This document shows, one piece after another, positions 50,464 to 58,427 of a stretch of 64,000 nucleotides of DNA. A program made the position numbers and the translations under genes. Within the stretch, counting starts at the first letter, position 1. The number at the start of each line of letters is the position of its first letter. The DNA comes from Thermithiobacillus tepidarius DSM 3134. Lineage in GTDB: Bacteria; Pseudomonadota; Gammaproteobacteria; Acidithiobacillales; Thermithiobacillaceae. The notes under the pieces are model-generated. The model did no database searches and had not been told where the DNA came from. It saw only the letters and a list, made by a program, of their open reading frames with translations. The stretch lies in contig NZ_AUIS01000003.1 of NCBI RefSeq assembly GCF_000423825.1, positions 232,636 to 296,635 of the forward strand, read 5' to 3'.

Positions 50464-52344
50464 TCAGCCCAAGCGCTCGCTCCTGCCTTCCCTTGCCGCC
50501 AAGGTAAAGTAAAAAGCCGCCCCTTGCCCCACAACACCTTCGGCCCAGATGCGGCCGCCGTGGCGGGCGATGATGCGCGCCACCGTGGCCAGGCCGATGC
50601 CGTGGCCCTCGAACTCGCCGGGGCTGTGCAGGCGCTGGAAGGCGCCGAAGAGCTTGTCGGCGTAGGCCATGTCGAAGCCGACACCGTTGTCGCGCACGAA
50701 GTAGATCCGCTCCTCGGCCTCCTCCCGCACGCCGAACTCGATACGGGCATCGGCCTGCTTGCTGGTGAATTTCCAGGCATTGGTCAGCAGGTTCTCCAAC
50801 ACCGCCCGGATCAATTGCGCATCCCCCTCTGCCAGCACGCCTTCGGCCAGGACGAACTCCACCTGCCGCGTCGCCTGGGTCTGACGCAGACGCTCGGCGA
50901 TCTCTCGGGCAAAGGCACTGAGGTCCAGCGGCTCGCGCTGCAGCTCGCCCCGGCTCAGGCGCGCCAGATTCAGCATGGCGTCGATGAGCTCGGCCATGCG
51001 CTGGCTGGCCCGGCGCACGCGGGCCAGATATTCCCGGCCGGCCGGGTCCAAGGCCTCACCGTAGTCCTCCAGCAGTACCAGGCTGAAGCCGTCGATGGCG
51101 CGCAGCGGCGCGCGCAGGTCGTGCGATACCGAGTAGCTGAAGGCCTCCAGCTCCCGGTTGGCGGCCATCAGCGCCGCCGTCCGCTCCGCCACCCGCTGCT
51201 CCAGCTGCGCCCTGGCCCGCCGGCGTTCGCGCTCGAGCTGGCGCTGCACGCGGAAGGCGAAACGCCAGATGCTGTAGGTGCCGATGAGCAGAAAGAGCAG
51301 CAGCGCCAGGGGAATCTGGATGCGTTTCAGCCAAGCCTGCCAGATCACGGTACGGGGCAAGGACACGAACGCCGTGAGCGGGTAATTGGGCAGCCGGTGG
51401 TAGGCGCCGAAGCGAAACTCGCGGTCGACATCCGTCACTCCCTGAAAGGTGCCTGTTTCACTGACCGGCTTGCGGCGCAGGGTCTGCACCAGCGGCCCCG
51501 TGCGCGGCTGCCCGTAGATGGCGGAAAAGTTCAGCGGATTCGGCCAGCGGCTCTCCAGAAAGCCGTCCTCCCGGATCAGGCCGATGGTGGTGCCGGCCGG
51601 CAACGCCACGTCGCGCCAGAGCGCCTGCTGGTTTTCCATCCAGAGATTGGCTGACAGAATGAAGCGCAAGCGCCCCTGCCCATCGCGCACCGGATACTGC
51701 AGCGGCATGATCCACTGCCGCACGATGATGCCGTAGCGCGGCCGCGCCACGTACAGGCCGGTGCCCGCCGCCGTCCTCTGCATGTCCGGCATGAAGGTGG
51801 GCAGGCCGCGCAGATCCGGCAATGGCCGATCGAGCGGCAGCTCGGACGGGATCAGCAAGTCTCCATTGGGACGATGGAGATTGACCGCGCCGATCTCCGG
51901 ATGCGAGCGCTTGAAGCGGTGCAGCAGCACCTGGCCGGCTGCCCGGTTGCGCACGGCGTCGATCTCCAGCAGATCCTGACCGAGCAGATCCAGGCTGCTA
52001 GCGTAGAGACCGTAGAACTGCTCCGCGGATTTGGCGGCGAAGTCGGCCAAGCTGGCCAGTTCGCGCAGTTTCTCGGTCTTGACGGCATGCCAGGCATAGA
52101 CGCCGTACAGACAAGCGAAGACGGCCAGCAGGCCGACCAGCAGCCGGAATGACAGGGCAAGCGGTGTCTTGTACTCGGTTTCGGCTTTGAAAAACTGGGT
52201 CACGGTTTCCGCGGGTTCTCCCGTGGTGCGCGCCGCCTCCGGCGGGAGCCCCGCAGGCGGCAGCCACATTGGCGCCGCACTGCGCCGGGCATGTGGAACG
52301 AAGCACTGCCAAGCGCGGGCATGGCCGTTGCCTTTCTCAAGCAT
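50464..52344 (-). CDS. Membrane sensor histidine kinase with periplasmic sensor
   Basis: Up to 626 residues. Two membrane helices (LALSFRLLVGLLAVFACLYG and ALLLFLLIGTYSIWRF) enclose a ~240-residue periplasmic domain. Then a coiled coil and HisKA with the phospho-His in FSYSVSHDLRAPLRAID, and an HATPase_c domain (N-box NLLTNAWKF, G1 DNGVGFDMAYADKLFGAFQR, G2 GHGIGLATV). No response regulator is adjacent. The last ~165 bp of its core is nearly identical to the kinase at 58428 and the one at the window end. The start is unsure: ATG 52344 lacks a ribosome site; GTG 52203 is possible. Confidence 0.88.
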   Translation of the reverse strand: MLEKGNGHARAWQCFVPHARRSAAPMWLPPAGLPPEAARTTGEPAETVTQFFKAETEYKTPLALSFRLLVGLLAVFACLYGVYAWHAVKTEKLRELASLADFAAKSAEQFYGLYASSLDLLGQDLLEIDAVRNRAAGQVLLHRFKRSHPEIGAVNLHRPNGDLLIPSELPLDRPLPDLRGLPTFMPDMQRTAAGTGLYVARPRYGIIVRQWIMPLQYPVRDGQGRLRFILSANLWMENQQALWRDVALPAGTTIGLIREDGFLESRWPNPLNFSAIYGQPRTGPLVQTLRRKPVSETGTFQGVTDVDREFRFGAYHRLPNYPLTAFVSLPRTVIWQAWLKRIQIPLALLLFLLIGTYSIWRFAFRVQRQLERERRRARAQLEQRVAERTAALMAANRELEAFSYSVSHDLRAPLRAIDGFSLVLLEDYGEALDPAGREYLARVRRASQRMAELIDAMLNLARLSRGELQREPLDLSAFAREIAERLRQTQATRQVEFVLAEGVLAEGDAQLIRAVLENLLTNAWKFTSKQADARIEFGVREEAEERIYFVRDNGVGFDMAYADKLFGAFQRLHSPGEFEGHGIGLATVARIIARHGGRIWAEGVVGQGAAFYFTLAAREGRSERLG

Positions 52345-52402
52345 ACATCAAAATAGGAGATCGGATTCGATTTGCCACGGCCTTCCGGCGCTGGCCCGCC
52401 CA

Positions 52403-53509
52403 TCACACTACCGCGCCGGCCCCGGCCCGCTCGATCATGGCGTTGATGGCCCGCTGCAGCACCTCGGGCAGGTGGCGGATGCGCACGTCCAGAAAACCCT
52501 GCACGATGAGCGAGCGCGCCGCCTCCTCATCGATGCCGCTGGCCATGAGATAGTCCAACTCCTCCTGCGAGATCATGCCCACCGATGCCTCGTGCGACAG
52601 CGCGACCCGCAGCGCCCGGCCCTCCAGCTCGGGAATGGCGTGAATGCTGCCCGCGGCGTCGAGCAGGAGCCCGTTGCAGGCCATGGCGCCACGCATGCCG
52701 TCCACCTCGCCGATGAGATGGCCGCGGGTGATCACTTGGCCGCCGTCCGAAACCACCCGGCTGACGATCTCCGCCGAAGCACCGGCCCCCTGCAGCCGCG
52801 CCCGGCCGCCCAGATCCAGCCGGGAGCCGGCAGGCGCGTAGACCACTGAATAGAACTCCCCCAGCCCATCGGCGGCGATGGTGGCCTCGGGGTACATCTG
52901 GATGTAGCGGACCGGCGTCATGGCCACGTAGTTGGAGATGAAGCGCCCGCCTTGCTCCACCTGGGCGGCGCTGCGCGGATAGACCTCCACGCCCGGGCCC
53001 CAGCTGTGGATCATGGTGGAGGTCACCGTGGCGCCGGGGCGGACGTAGAACTCGGAAATGCCGATGTGCTGGCCCGTCTCCACGTGGCTGGCGGTGGTAC
53101 AGCCGCTGATGAAATGCACCTCGGCCCCGGGCTCGGCCACGACGATGTTGTGCACCACCTGGCGCATGGCCGTGGTGCGGATCAGGAAGCAGGTCTGCAC
53201 CGGCAGCAGCACCCGCTGGCCCGCGAAGACGCGGATGAAATGGCCGAGCGGCACCATTTGCCCGGCGGCCGCCCGCGTGTATTCGTCCCGCTCCCGCTCC
53301 ACCAAGCCGAAGCGCAGCGCCGGCAGCCAGTCATAGCGCGCCAGGGCTTCCGCCAGCGGCAGGATCTCCAGCTGGCTGCTGCGCGGCAGCGCCTCCAGCA
53401 CCGCGTGATCCGCCACCAGGAAAGTGCCGGCGCGCTCGTCCGCCTGGCCGAAGCCGACCCGGCCGAGTTCGCGGAGCTCCGCGGGCGACAGCGGTGCATC
53501 AGCCGACAT
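52403..53509 (-). CDS. SufB/SufD-family Fe-S assembly protein
   Basis: Encodes 368 residues. The right-handed beta-helix SufBD core is seen in VVHNIVVAEPGAEVHFISGC, ATVTSTMIHSWGP, and the C-terminal LSHEASVGMISQEELDYLMA with the typical LxHEASxG motif. GGGAGG precedes ATG 53509, 11 nt inside the SufC-like gene. It pairs with the SufC-like ATPase; no sufS, sufE or sufA is adjacent. Could be an assembly scaffold or a special-purpose Fe-S carrier. Confidence 0.88.
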   Translation of the reverse strand: MSADAPLSPAELRELGRVGFGQADERAGTFLVADHAVLEALPRSSQLEILPLAEALARYDWLPALRFGLVERERDEYTRAAAGQMVPLGHFIRVFAGQRVLLPVQTCFLIRTTAMRQVVHNIVVAEPGAEVHFISGCTTASHVETGQHIGISEFYVRPGATVTSTMIHSWGPGVEVYPRSAAQVEQGGRFISNYVAMTPVRYIQMYPEATIAADGLGEFYSVVYAPAGSRLDLGGRARLQGAGASAEIVSRVVSDGGQVITRGHLIGEVDGMRGAMACNGLLLDAAGSIHAIPELEGRALRVALSHEASVGMISQEELDYLMASGIDEEAARSLIVQGFLDVRIRHLPEVLQRAINAMIERAGAGAVV

Positions 53510-54245
53510 GGCTGCCTCCCGCCGTCGTCCGGCCGCCCTCGCCGTAGCCGCCCGCGCGGATGCGCTGGAACAGCGCGCGCACATCACCGCTGCGCACGAT
53601 GCGGCCATCCAAAAAGACATGGCCGCGGTCGGCGGCCACGTAGTCCAGGATGTAGCCCGTGTGGGTGATGATGAGGCCGGCACTCGCCTGCCGCGCGGCG
53701 GGATCGTGCAGGATGCGCCGGATGGCCTCGGCAATGAGAGCGATGTTCTCCAGGTCGACGCCCGATTCCGGCTCGTCCAGCAGCACCAGCGCCGGCGATT
53801 GGGCGTAGAGCTTCAGAATCTCCGAGCGCTTGAGCTCGCCGCCCGAAAAGCCGAGATTGAGTTCCCGCGCCCGCAAGGCATCCAGATGCAGCGCCGCGAA
53901 CTCCGCCTTGATGTCGGCGCGCCGGCTGATGGCGCGGATGAAGGTCTCCAGCCGCACGCCGCGGATGACGGGCGGACGCTGAAAAGCCAAACCGATGCCC
54001 AGGCGGGCGATGGCATCGGGCGCCAAGCCGTCGATGCGCTCGCCGCGAAAGCGAATGGTGCCGCGCGTGATGGTGAAGCCCGGCAGGCCCATGATGGCCG
54101 CCAGCAGCGTCGATTTGCCCGAGCCGTTGGGGCCGAAGAGCACGTGCACCTCGCCGCGCGGGACGGTCAGCTCCACGCCGCGGAGGATCTCCCGCCCCCC
54201 CACGGCCACGTGCAGATCCCGGATCTCCAGCAGCACGTTGCCCAT
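53499..54245 (-). CDS. SufC-like ABC ATPase
   Basis: Encodes 248 residues with Walker A GPNGSGKST, ABC signature FSGGELKR, Walker B LVLLDEPESGVD, and HTGYILDYV switch region. The SGGELKR...ESGVD pattern is SufC-like rather than transporter-like. It drives rearrangement of SufB/D. Overlaps the SufB/D gene by 11 nt. Together they form a two-gene suf set. Confidence 0.9.
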   Translation of the reverse strand: MGNVLLEIRDLHVAVGGREILRGVELTVPRGEVHVLFGPNGSGKSTLLAAIMGLPGFTITRGTIRFRGERIDGLAPDAIARLGIGLAFQRPPVIRGVRLETFIRAISRRADIKAEFAALHLDALRARELNLGFSGGELKRSEILKLYAQSPALVLLDEPESGVDLENIALIAEAIRRILHDPAARQASAGLIITHTGYILDYVAADRGHVFLDGRIVRSGDVRALFQRIRAGGYGEGGRTTAGGSHVG

Positions 54246-54393
54246 CCCGGCTCCTTGCGCTTGGCCACTCGGACGAACGTCTACCCCTCCAACCTAAGTC
54301 CGATGCGGCAACATCTTGTTTTCGAAGAAATTCGCCTATTATCCAAATTATCCTTTGGTCATTTTCACAGCGGTTTCACAGTCGGGAGGGGAT

Positions 54394-54597
54394 ATGGACC
54401 TGCTCAGGGAAGATGACTCATCCACGGCCCACACGGGCCCGTCCATATCGGTGGAAATGGACACCATGCTCGTCTTTCTGGCGGGCTTGGTGCTGCTCCT
54501 CATCGGCATCGTCCGCAGCGCCTACTTCTGCATGGGGCTGGGCGCCGCCTGCTGCTGGATCGCGCTGTCGCTGCCCTTCTTCCGCGAACGAGGCTAA
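54394..54597 (+). CDS. Small two-helix membrane protein
   Basis: Encodes 67 residues: an acidic N-terminus (MDLLREDDSSTAHTGPS) and two hydrophobic segments (MLVFLAGLVLLLIGIVRSA; MGLGAACCWIALSLPFF). GGGAGGGG lies just before ATG 54394. Family unknown. It is divergent from sufC and converges on the small lipoprotein gene. Confidence 0.65.
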   Translation: MDLLREDDSSTAHTGPSISVEMDTMLVFLAGLVLLLIGIVRSAYFCMGLGAACCWIALSLPFFRERG

Positions 54598-54619
54598 AGC
54601 CGCCACAAACAGCTGGCCT

Positions 54620-54769
54620 TCAGCCGGCCGGCACGCCCGGCGGCATGGCGATGGGCGCCTGCATGTTGGCGGGGCTGCCCGATCCCGCCGCGCCGTTCGC
54701 CGGCCCGGTGGTCGCGCAGGCGTTCAGGGCCAAACATAGCAGCAAGGCGGACAGGCTCTTCAGATCCAT
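54620..54769 (-). CDS. Tiny lipoprotein with ANMQ-PIAMPPG C-terminal motif (2)
   Basis: Encodes 49 residues: MDLKSLSALLLCLALNACAT with lipobox LNAC, then a short Gly/Ala stretch and SPANMQAPIAMPPGVPAG. It shares the signal start (MD-K-LSA) and the C-terminal motif with the lipoprotein at 48101, which carries ~70 extra Pro-rich residues. GGGAGAACG precedes the ATG. Confidence 0.65.
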   Translation of the reverse strand: MDLKSLSALLLCLALNACATTGPANGAAGSGSPANMQAPIAMPPGVPAG

Positions 54770-54796
54770 GGCACGTTCTCCCGGTTTCACCATAGA

Positions 54797-54823
54797 TTGA
54801 GAGCGTGCGATCGCCCAAAAGTT
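54797..54823 (-). promoter_or_regulatory. Putative ECF (sigma-E-like) promoter for lipoprotein 2
   Basis: Minus-strand AACTT (complement of 54819-54823), 16-nt spacer, TCTCAA (complement of 54797-54802), ~27 nt before the start codon, in the same geometry as at 48499-48525. The flanking GGCAAAA and GCGTGCGA/GCACGCG blocks are also alike. Confidence 0.45.
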
Positions 54824-54977
54824 TTGCCGCGGCAGCCCTGGCGCGAGCGGCTGTCGGTACTGCATCCGTCCTTGTGCCGACGCCGTCCCGGCGCCGATCG
54901 GTCACAATCCAGCAAGAGCAAGCCCGATTGCCGCATGAGCAAAGCGGGCCCGACGAAACCAAGCAGGGGGAACCGAC

Positions 54978-55292
54978 ATGGACGGCCAGACCGGCGAAGC
55001 GCACGGCGTGGAGCACCGGCTCAGCCCCCGGAAAGGGGCCAGGGTCAAAGTCTATCTTTCCTGCGGGAAGCAGCCGATGCAGCGCTGCTCCACCCGCAAC
55101 CTGAGCGGCGGCGGCGTCTTCCTGGAAACCCGGCTGCCGCTGCGCCTGAACACGCCGGTGCAGCTCCTCTTCGTGCTGAACCGCGGCGTCGTGATCCGGA
55201 TCTACCGCCTGTCGGCCATCGTCGTGCGCTTGAGCAAGGACGGCATCGGCCTGATGTTTTGCAAGCGCAGCCCGGCCAGCCGCCGGGCCTGA
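54978..55292 (+). CDS. PilZ-domain protein
   Basis: Encodes 104 residues. The PilZ c-di-GMP motifs are RLSPRKGARVKV (RxxxR-like) and NLSGGGVFLET (D/NxSxxG); the Asn in place of Asp is acceptable. Single-domain PilZ proteins link c-di-GMP to motility or surface traits. Start at ATG 54978 follows GGGGGAACC. Divergent from the small lipoprotein gene. Confidence 0.87.
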   Translation: MDGQTGEAHGVEHRLSPRKGARVKVYLSCGKQPMQRCSTRNLSGGGVFLETRLPLRLNTPVQLLFVLNRGVVIRIYRLSAIVVRLSKDGIGLMFCKRSPASRRA

Positions 55293-55462
55293 TCCTCCAG
55301 CCGCGCCGGCCGGGCCCTGCCCCGCAGCCCCGGCCGTCCGCCACGCTGCCCCTTTCCTGCCCTGCCGCAGCCTCCCGTCGAACTCCCGCATCCCGCGTGG
55401 AACCACTCGCCGGCACAACGGCCAAATAAAATACGCGAGTCATCTGCACAAAGCGGTTGATA

Positions 55463-55489
55463 GAACTAAAGTCGGAGTCTAGACTCTAA
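55463..55489 (+). promoter_or_regulatory. Putative ECF (sigma-E-like) promoter for the 55570 gene
   Basis: GAACTA at 55463-55468, 16-nt spacer, TCTAA at 55485-55489: a third instance of the arrangement found before both small lipoproteins. The spacer contains the 12-bp palindrome GAGTCTAGACTC (55476-55487). Confidence 0.4.
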
Positions 55490-55569
55490 CGCAGGCAAGT
55501 TGTCCTTCATCCAACGAGTTTGGCTTCAACCGCCGGGGTTCCCCCGGCCCGGTGAACAAGGAGAACGCC

Positions 55570-55812
55570 ATGTCCCGCAACGCCTTCGCAAGTCTACCGC
55601 AGGATGAATCCACCGAACTGGACCCGCAGATCGACGCTTCCGCCGCGGACGCCAGGAACATCGTCACCTACCTTGACGGACAGGACTACCCCGCCGACGC
55701 CACCATGCGCATCAGCGTGGCCGATCTGCACACCCTGCTCTCGTCCTTCCTGGCGCTCTACCAGGAATGCCGGGGCAACGCGTTGCCGCCGCGGCTCGGC
55801 AAAGTGCACTAG
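55570..55812 (+). CDS. Hypothetical 80-residue protein
   Basis: Start MSRNAFASLPQDESTELDPQ; a helical C-terminus (VADLHTLLSSFLALYQECRG). Acidic and soluble. Not recognised. AAGGAGAACG stands before the ATG; a terminator follows. Confidence 0.6.
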   Translation: MSRNAFASLPQDESTELDPQIDASAADARNIVTYLDGQDYPADATMRISVADLHTLLSSFLALYQECRGNALPPRLGKVH

Positions 55813-55830
55813 CTGTTTCAGTCGCCCATG

Positions 55831-55860
55831 AAAAAGCCACCCTTGCGGGTGGCTTTTTTG
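55831..55860 (+). terminator. Rho-independent terminator
   Basis: AAAAAGCCACCC TTGC GGGTGGCTTTTTT: a 7-8-bp GC stem with a T6 tail and matching A run, so likely bidirectional for the converging genes. Confidence 0.9.
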
Positions 55861-55886
55861 CGCCGGCGCAGCCCGGCCAGGCATGT

Positions 55887-56318
55887 TCAGTCGAGGCTCT
55901 GCTCGTTCAGGATCTTCCCCCGGCCGAGATCCAGCAGCAGGTTTTTGCCATCCAGCAGGGTGGCGCAGGCCAGCAGGAAAATCTCCACGAACTCGTTGCG
56001 TTGCGCCTCGGGCAGTTGGCTATGCCGATTGAAGGTGCCGAACATGGAATCATGGAAGGCGGCGATGAAGAGGATCATGCGCTTGAGCGCTTCCCGGTCG
56101 TCCGGGTCGATGCGCTGGAAGCCGCCGAACAGCACCGGTTCCCCCAGCTTCTCCTTGATGCTGGTGTAGAGATGGTGGATGTACTCCGCCGCGCTCTGCC
56201 GGCCTTGCTCGTCCGCCAGGCTCACATCCATGCTCACCTGCTCACCCGCCCGGGTCTTCAGGGTGATGCGCTTTTCGATGGGTCCGCTCGGCGGCGGGGC
56301 GTAGGGATTGATGATCAT
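55887..56318 (-). CDS. Hypothetical cytosolic protein
   Basis: Encodes 143 residues (MIINPYAPPPSGPIEKRITL start). Helical middle (YIHHLYTSIKEKLGEPVLFG; ALKRMILFIAAFHDSMFGTF). No membrane segment or known motif. ATG 56318 was chosen because the sequence before it lacks coding character. Confidence 0.6.
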   Translation of the reverse strand: MIINPYAPPPSGPIEKRITLKTRAGEQVSMDVSLADEQGRQSAAEYIHHLYTSIKEKLGEPVLFGGFQRIDPDDREALKRMILFIAAFHDSMFGTFNRHSQLPEAQRNEFVEIFLLACATLLDGKNLLLDLGRGKILNEQSLD

Positions 56319-56381
56319 GGCTGGTCTCCGCCTCGGCTTTCCGCCATTGTAGCACACCCCCACGCCCGGGCCAGGATGCCG

Positions 56382-56828
56382 TCAAGGCCGGTAATAGAGC
56401 CAGCCTGCCGCCTGGCGGTCCACGATGTAAGCGATGCCCGAGGGCACCGGCTCGGACACCGGGTTGAGGTCCGAGAGCTTCTTCCCCTGCGCCTTCATGG
56501 TGTTCTCGCAGGCTTTGAAGTGCACGCCCCGGGACGCCAGCTCCCGGATGCGCGGACTCAGGGGATTGTCCTTGTACAACAGGCTCAGGCCTGGTCCCAG
56601 GGCAACCACTTCCACCGTCACCTTGCCCTGGCCATAGTGGTTGATCAGATTATTGACGTTGGCCAGCAGCAAACCTTGCTTGTCCGGCGTCCCGTCGGCC
56701 ATCTGCACCACCACCCGAGGCGGCGCCTTGGCACTGGCATCGGCGGCCTGAGCGGCAAGGGGGGCGGCCAGCAGCATCAATGCGCTCAGCCACAGGCCCA
56801 GCAAAATCGGGTAAGTTCCTTTCCTCAT
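56382..56828 (-). CDS. Periplasmic DsrE-family protein
   Basis: Encodes 148 residues. A signal peptide (LGLWLSALMLLAAPLAAQAA) is followed by a DsrE/DsrF-like fold: VVVQMADGTPDKQGLLLANV, VTVEVVALGPGLSLL, GVHFKACENTMKAQGKK. The single Cys in FKACENT is typical of the secreted sub-family. Sulfur-related chemistry is only a family guess. Confidence 0.8.
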   Translation of the reverse strand: MRKGTYPILLGLWLSALMLLAAPLAAQAADASAKAPPRVVVQMADGTPDKQGLLLANVNNLINHYGQGKVTVEVVALGPGLSLLYKDNPLSPRIRELASRGVHFKACENTMKAQGKKLSDLNPVSEPVPSGIAYIVDRQAAGWLYYRP

Positions 56829-56875
56829 TCAAGTCTCCTCTGGCAAGTTACGTTTCCAAGCACATCCCGCACCGA

Positions 56876-57646
56876 TCAGCCGCTGAAGGTGTTCACCCCG
56901 GCGGAGCGCCTGTCGGCCACCCGCCGCTCGGCGCCCGTCCAGATCGCAGCTTGTCCGCTTTGGCCGCTCCCCTGGCGCCGGTCGGCCTGCAGCCGTCTTT
57001 CCGATCCGGGCCAGCCGACCTTGGCCTGGTCCATGTACCGGATGCCGGCGGCGCCGGTCGCCGGCCTGGCTCCCGGGCTGGGCCGAGTCCTGCCCTGCGG
57101 CAACGGCTGCGCGATTCCGCCAGCGGCCGTGGTTCCTTGCGTGCGCCATTGGGCGACGCGCTCGCGGATGTCCACCGAGCCATGGCGCTGCATGATGCTG
57201 CGGGCCAGTTCGATCCGGTCACCGGGGTTGCGGATCGTCACCAGGGTGCCGCCCCGACGCACCGCCTCTTCGTAGTGCCGGGCCTCATCCTCGGCGACAC
57301 CGCCCGCGGTCAGCGCACCGATGAGGCCGCCGGCCACCGCGCCCACGCCTGCACCGGTCAGCACGGCTGCCAATGGTCCCATGGCAACGATGGGCCCCAG
57401 GCCCGGAATGGCCAAGGCGGTCACGCCCGCCAGAATGCCGATCAGGGAACCAAAGGCCGCCCCCAGGCCGGCCATGCCGGCCTTGTCCCCATCGCTGAGC
57501 TCGGGGCCATACTCCCTGGTTTCGCCATCGGCGCCGTACATGACGACGCTGACGTCATCCGGGCGGAACCCCTCCCGCATCAGCGCCTGGATGGCATTTT
57601 CCGCTTCCGTGCGACTGTCGAACAGAGCAACAACGGTCTTGTCCAT
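56876..57646 (-). CDS. General-stress-protein-like (YflT/17M-like) protein C with glycine-zipper and DRR tail
   Basis: Encodes 256 residues. MDKTVVALFDSRTEAENAIQ start and EAVRRGGTLVTIRNPGDRIE match proteins A, B and D. A Gly/Ala-rich hydrophobic segment (ALAIPGLGPIVAMGPLAAVL; GAVAGGLIGALTAGG) is inserted in the middle, suggesting membrane association. The tail has ERRLQADRRQGSG and ERRVADRRSAG. AAGGAG precedes ATG 57646. Tandem with protein D. Confidence 0.75.
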   Translation of the reverse strand: MDKTVVALFDSRTEAENAIQALMREGFRPDDVSVVMYGADGETREYGPELSDGDKAGMAGLGAAFGSLIGILAGVTALAIPGLGPIVAMGPLAAVLTGAGVGAVAGGLIGALTAGGVAEDEARHYEEAVRRGGTLVTIRNPGDRIELARSIMQRHGSVDIRERVAQWRTQGTTAAGGIAQPLPQGRTRPSPGARPATGAAGIRYMDQAKVGWPGSERRLQADRRQGSGQSGQAAIWTGAERRVADRRSAGVNTFSG

Positions 57647-57711
57647 GCTTTGTCTCCTTGTCAGTCGAGTCCGCAGCATTTTGGCATCGGATGCACCCAC
57701 AGCGCCCGGAT

Positions 57712-58266
57712 TCAGTCCGCGGATCGCGACTCGCCTGCACGGCGCCCGCCGCCGCTGCGGCGATCCACGCCGGTCCGCCGCTCGACATCGCGCCCGTCCG
57801 GCGGGGAGGCGGCCGGGCGCCATCCCATGCCTGCGTCCGTCTCGGGGGGAGTCCAGCCGTTTTCCCGCCATTGGGCGCTCCGTTCGTCGATGCTGACCAC
57901 GTCGTGGCTGCGCATGATCCGCATGGCCTGCTCGGCCATGGCCTCGTTGGCCCGGACCCGGATCAGCGTGCCGCCGCGGCGCACGCCCTCGGCGTAGAGC
58001 CCCCGCTCTCCAAGGGACAGGTCCGTGCCCTTCCAGGGGTCCACCAGGCCGATTTCCGCCAGCAGCCAGCGCAGGCCGGCCATCAGGCTGCTGCCGAGAT
58101 GGGTGGCCTCGCCGACCTCCAGCCGGTCTTCGGGGGAGTACTCCATGTTCTCCTGGCTGACCAGGAGGCTGATGTCATCGCGTGAAAAGCCGTTCCGCTC
58201 CAGGTCGCGCAGCAGGCTTTCCGCTTCCGCGCGGCTGTCGAAGAGGCCGATGACCGTTTTTTCCAT
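57712..58266 (-). CDS. General-stress-protein-like (YflT/17M-like) protein D with DRR tail
   Basis: Encodes 184 residues, MEKTVIGLFDSRAEAESLLR start, YAEGVRRGGTLIRVRANEAM and MRSHDVVSIDERSAQW; the closest relative in the window is protein B (45528). Tail ERRTGVDRRSGGGRRAGE. It lies 65 nt upstream of protein C on the same strand. AAAGGAG precedes ATG 58266. Confidence 0.75.
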   Translation of the reverse strand: MEKTVIGLFDSRAEAESLLRDLERNGFSRDDISLLVSQENMEYSPEDRLEVGEATHLGSSLMAGLRWLLAEIGLVDPWKGTDLSLGERGLYAEGVRRGGTLIRVRANEAMAEQAMRIMRSHDVVSIDERSAQWRENGWTPPETDAGMGWRPAASPPDGRDVERRTGVDRRSGGGRRAGESRSAD

Positions 58267-58427
58267 TGTCCACACTCCTTTGCCCCGGAGGCGGAAAGCC
58301 TGGCTGCATCCAGTCCCGGCCTCGTCCGCCGCCAGGCGAGATCTACATCCATTGGGCCGCGCCGCTACTGGAAAGTTCAGCCGCAGCCAAGTGCGCGACC
58401 GGCTGCGGCAGGCCGGCGCCCCGAGAT

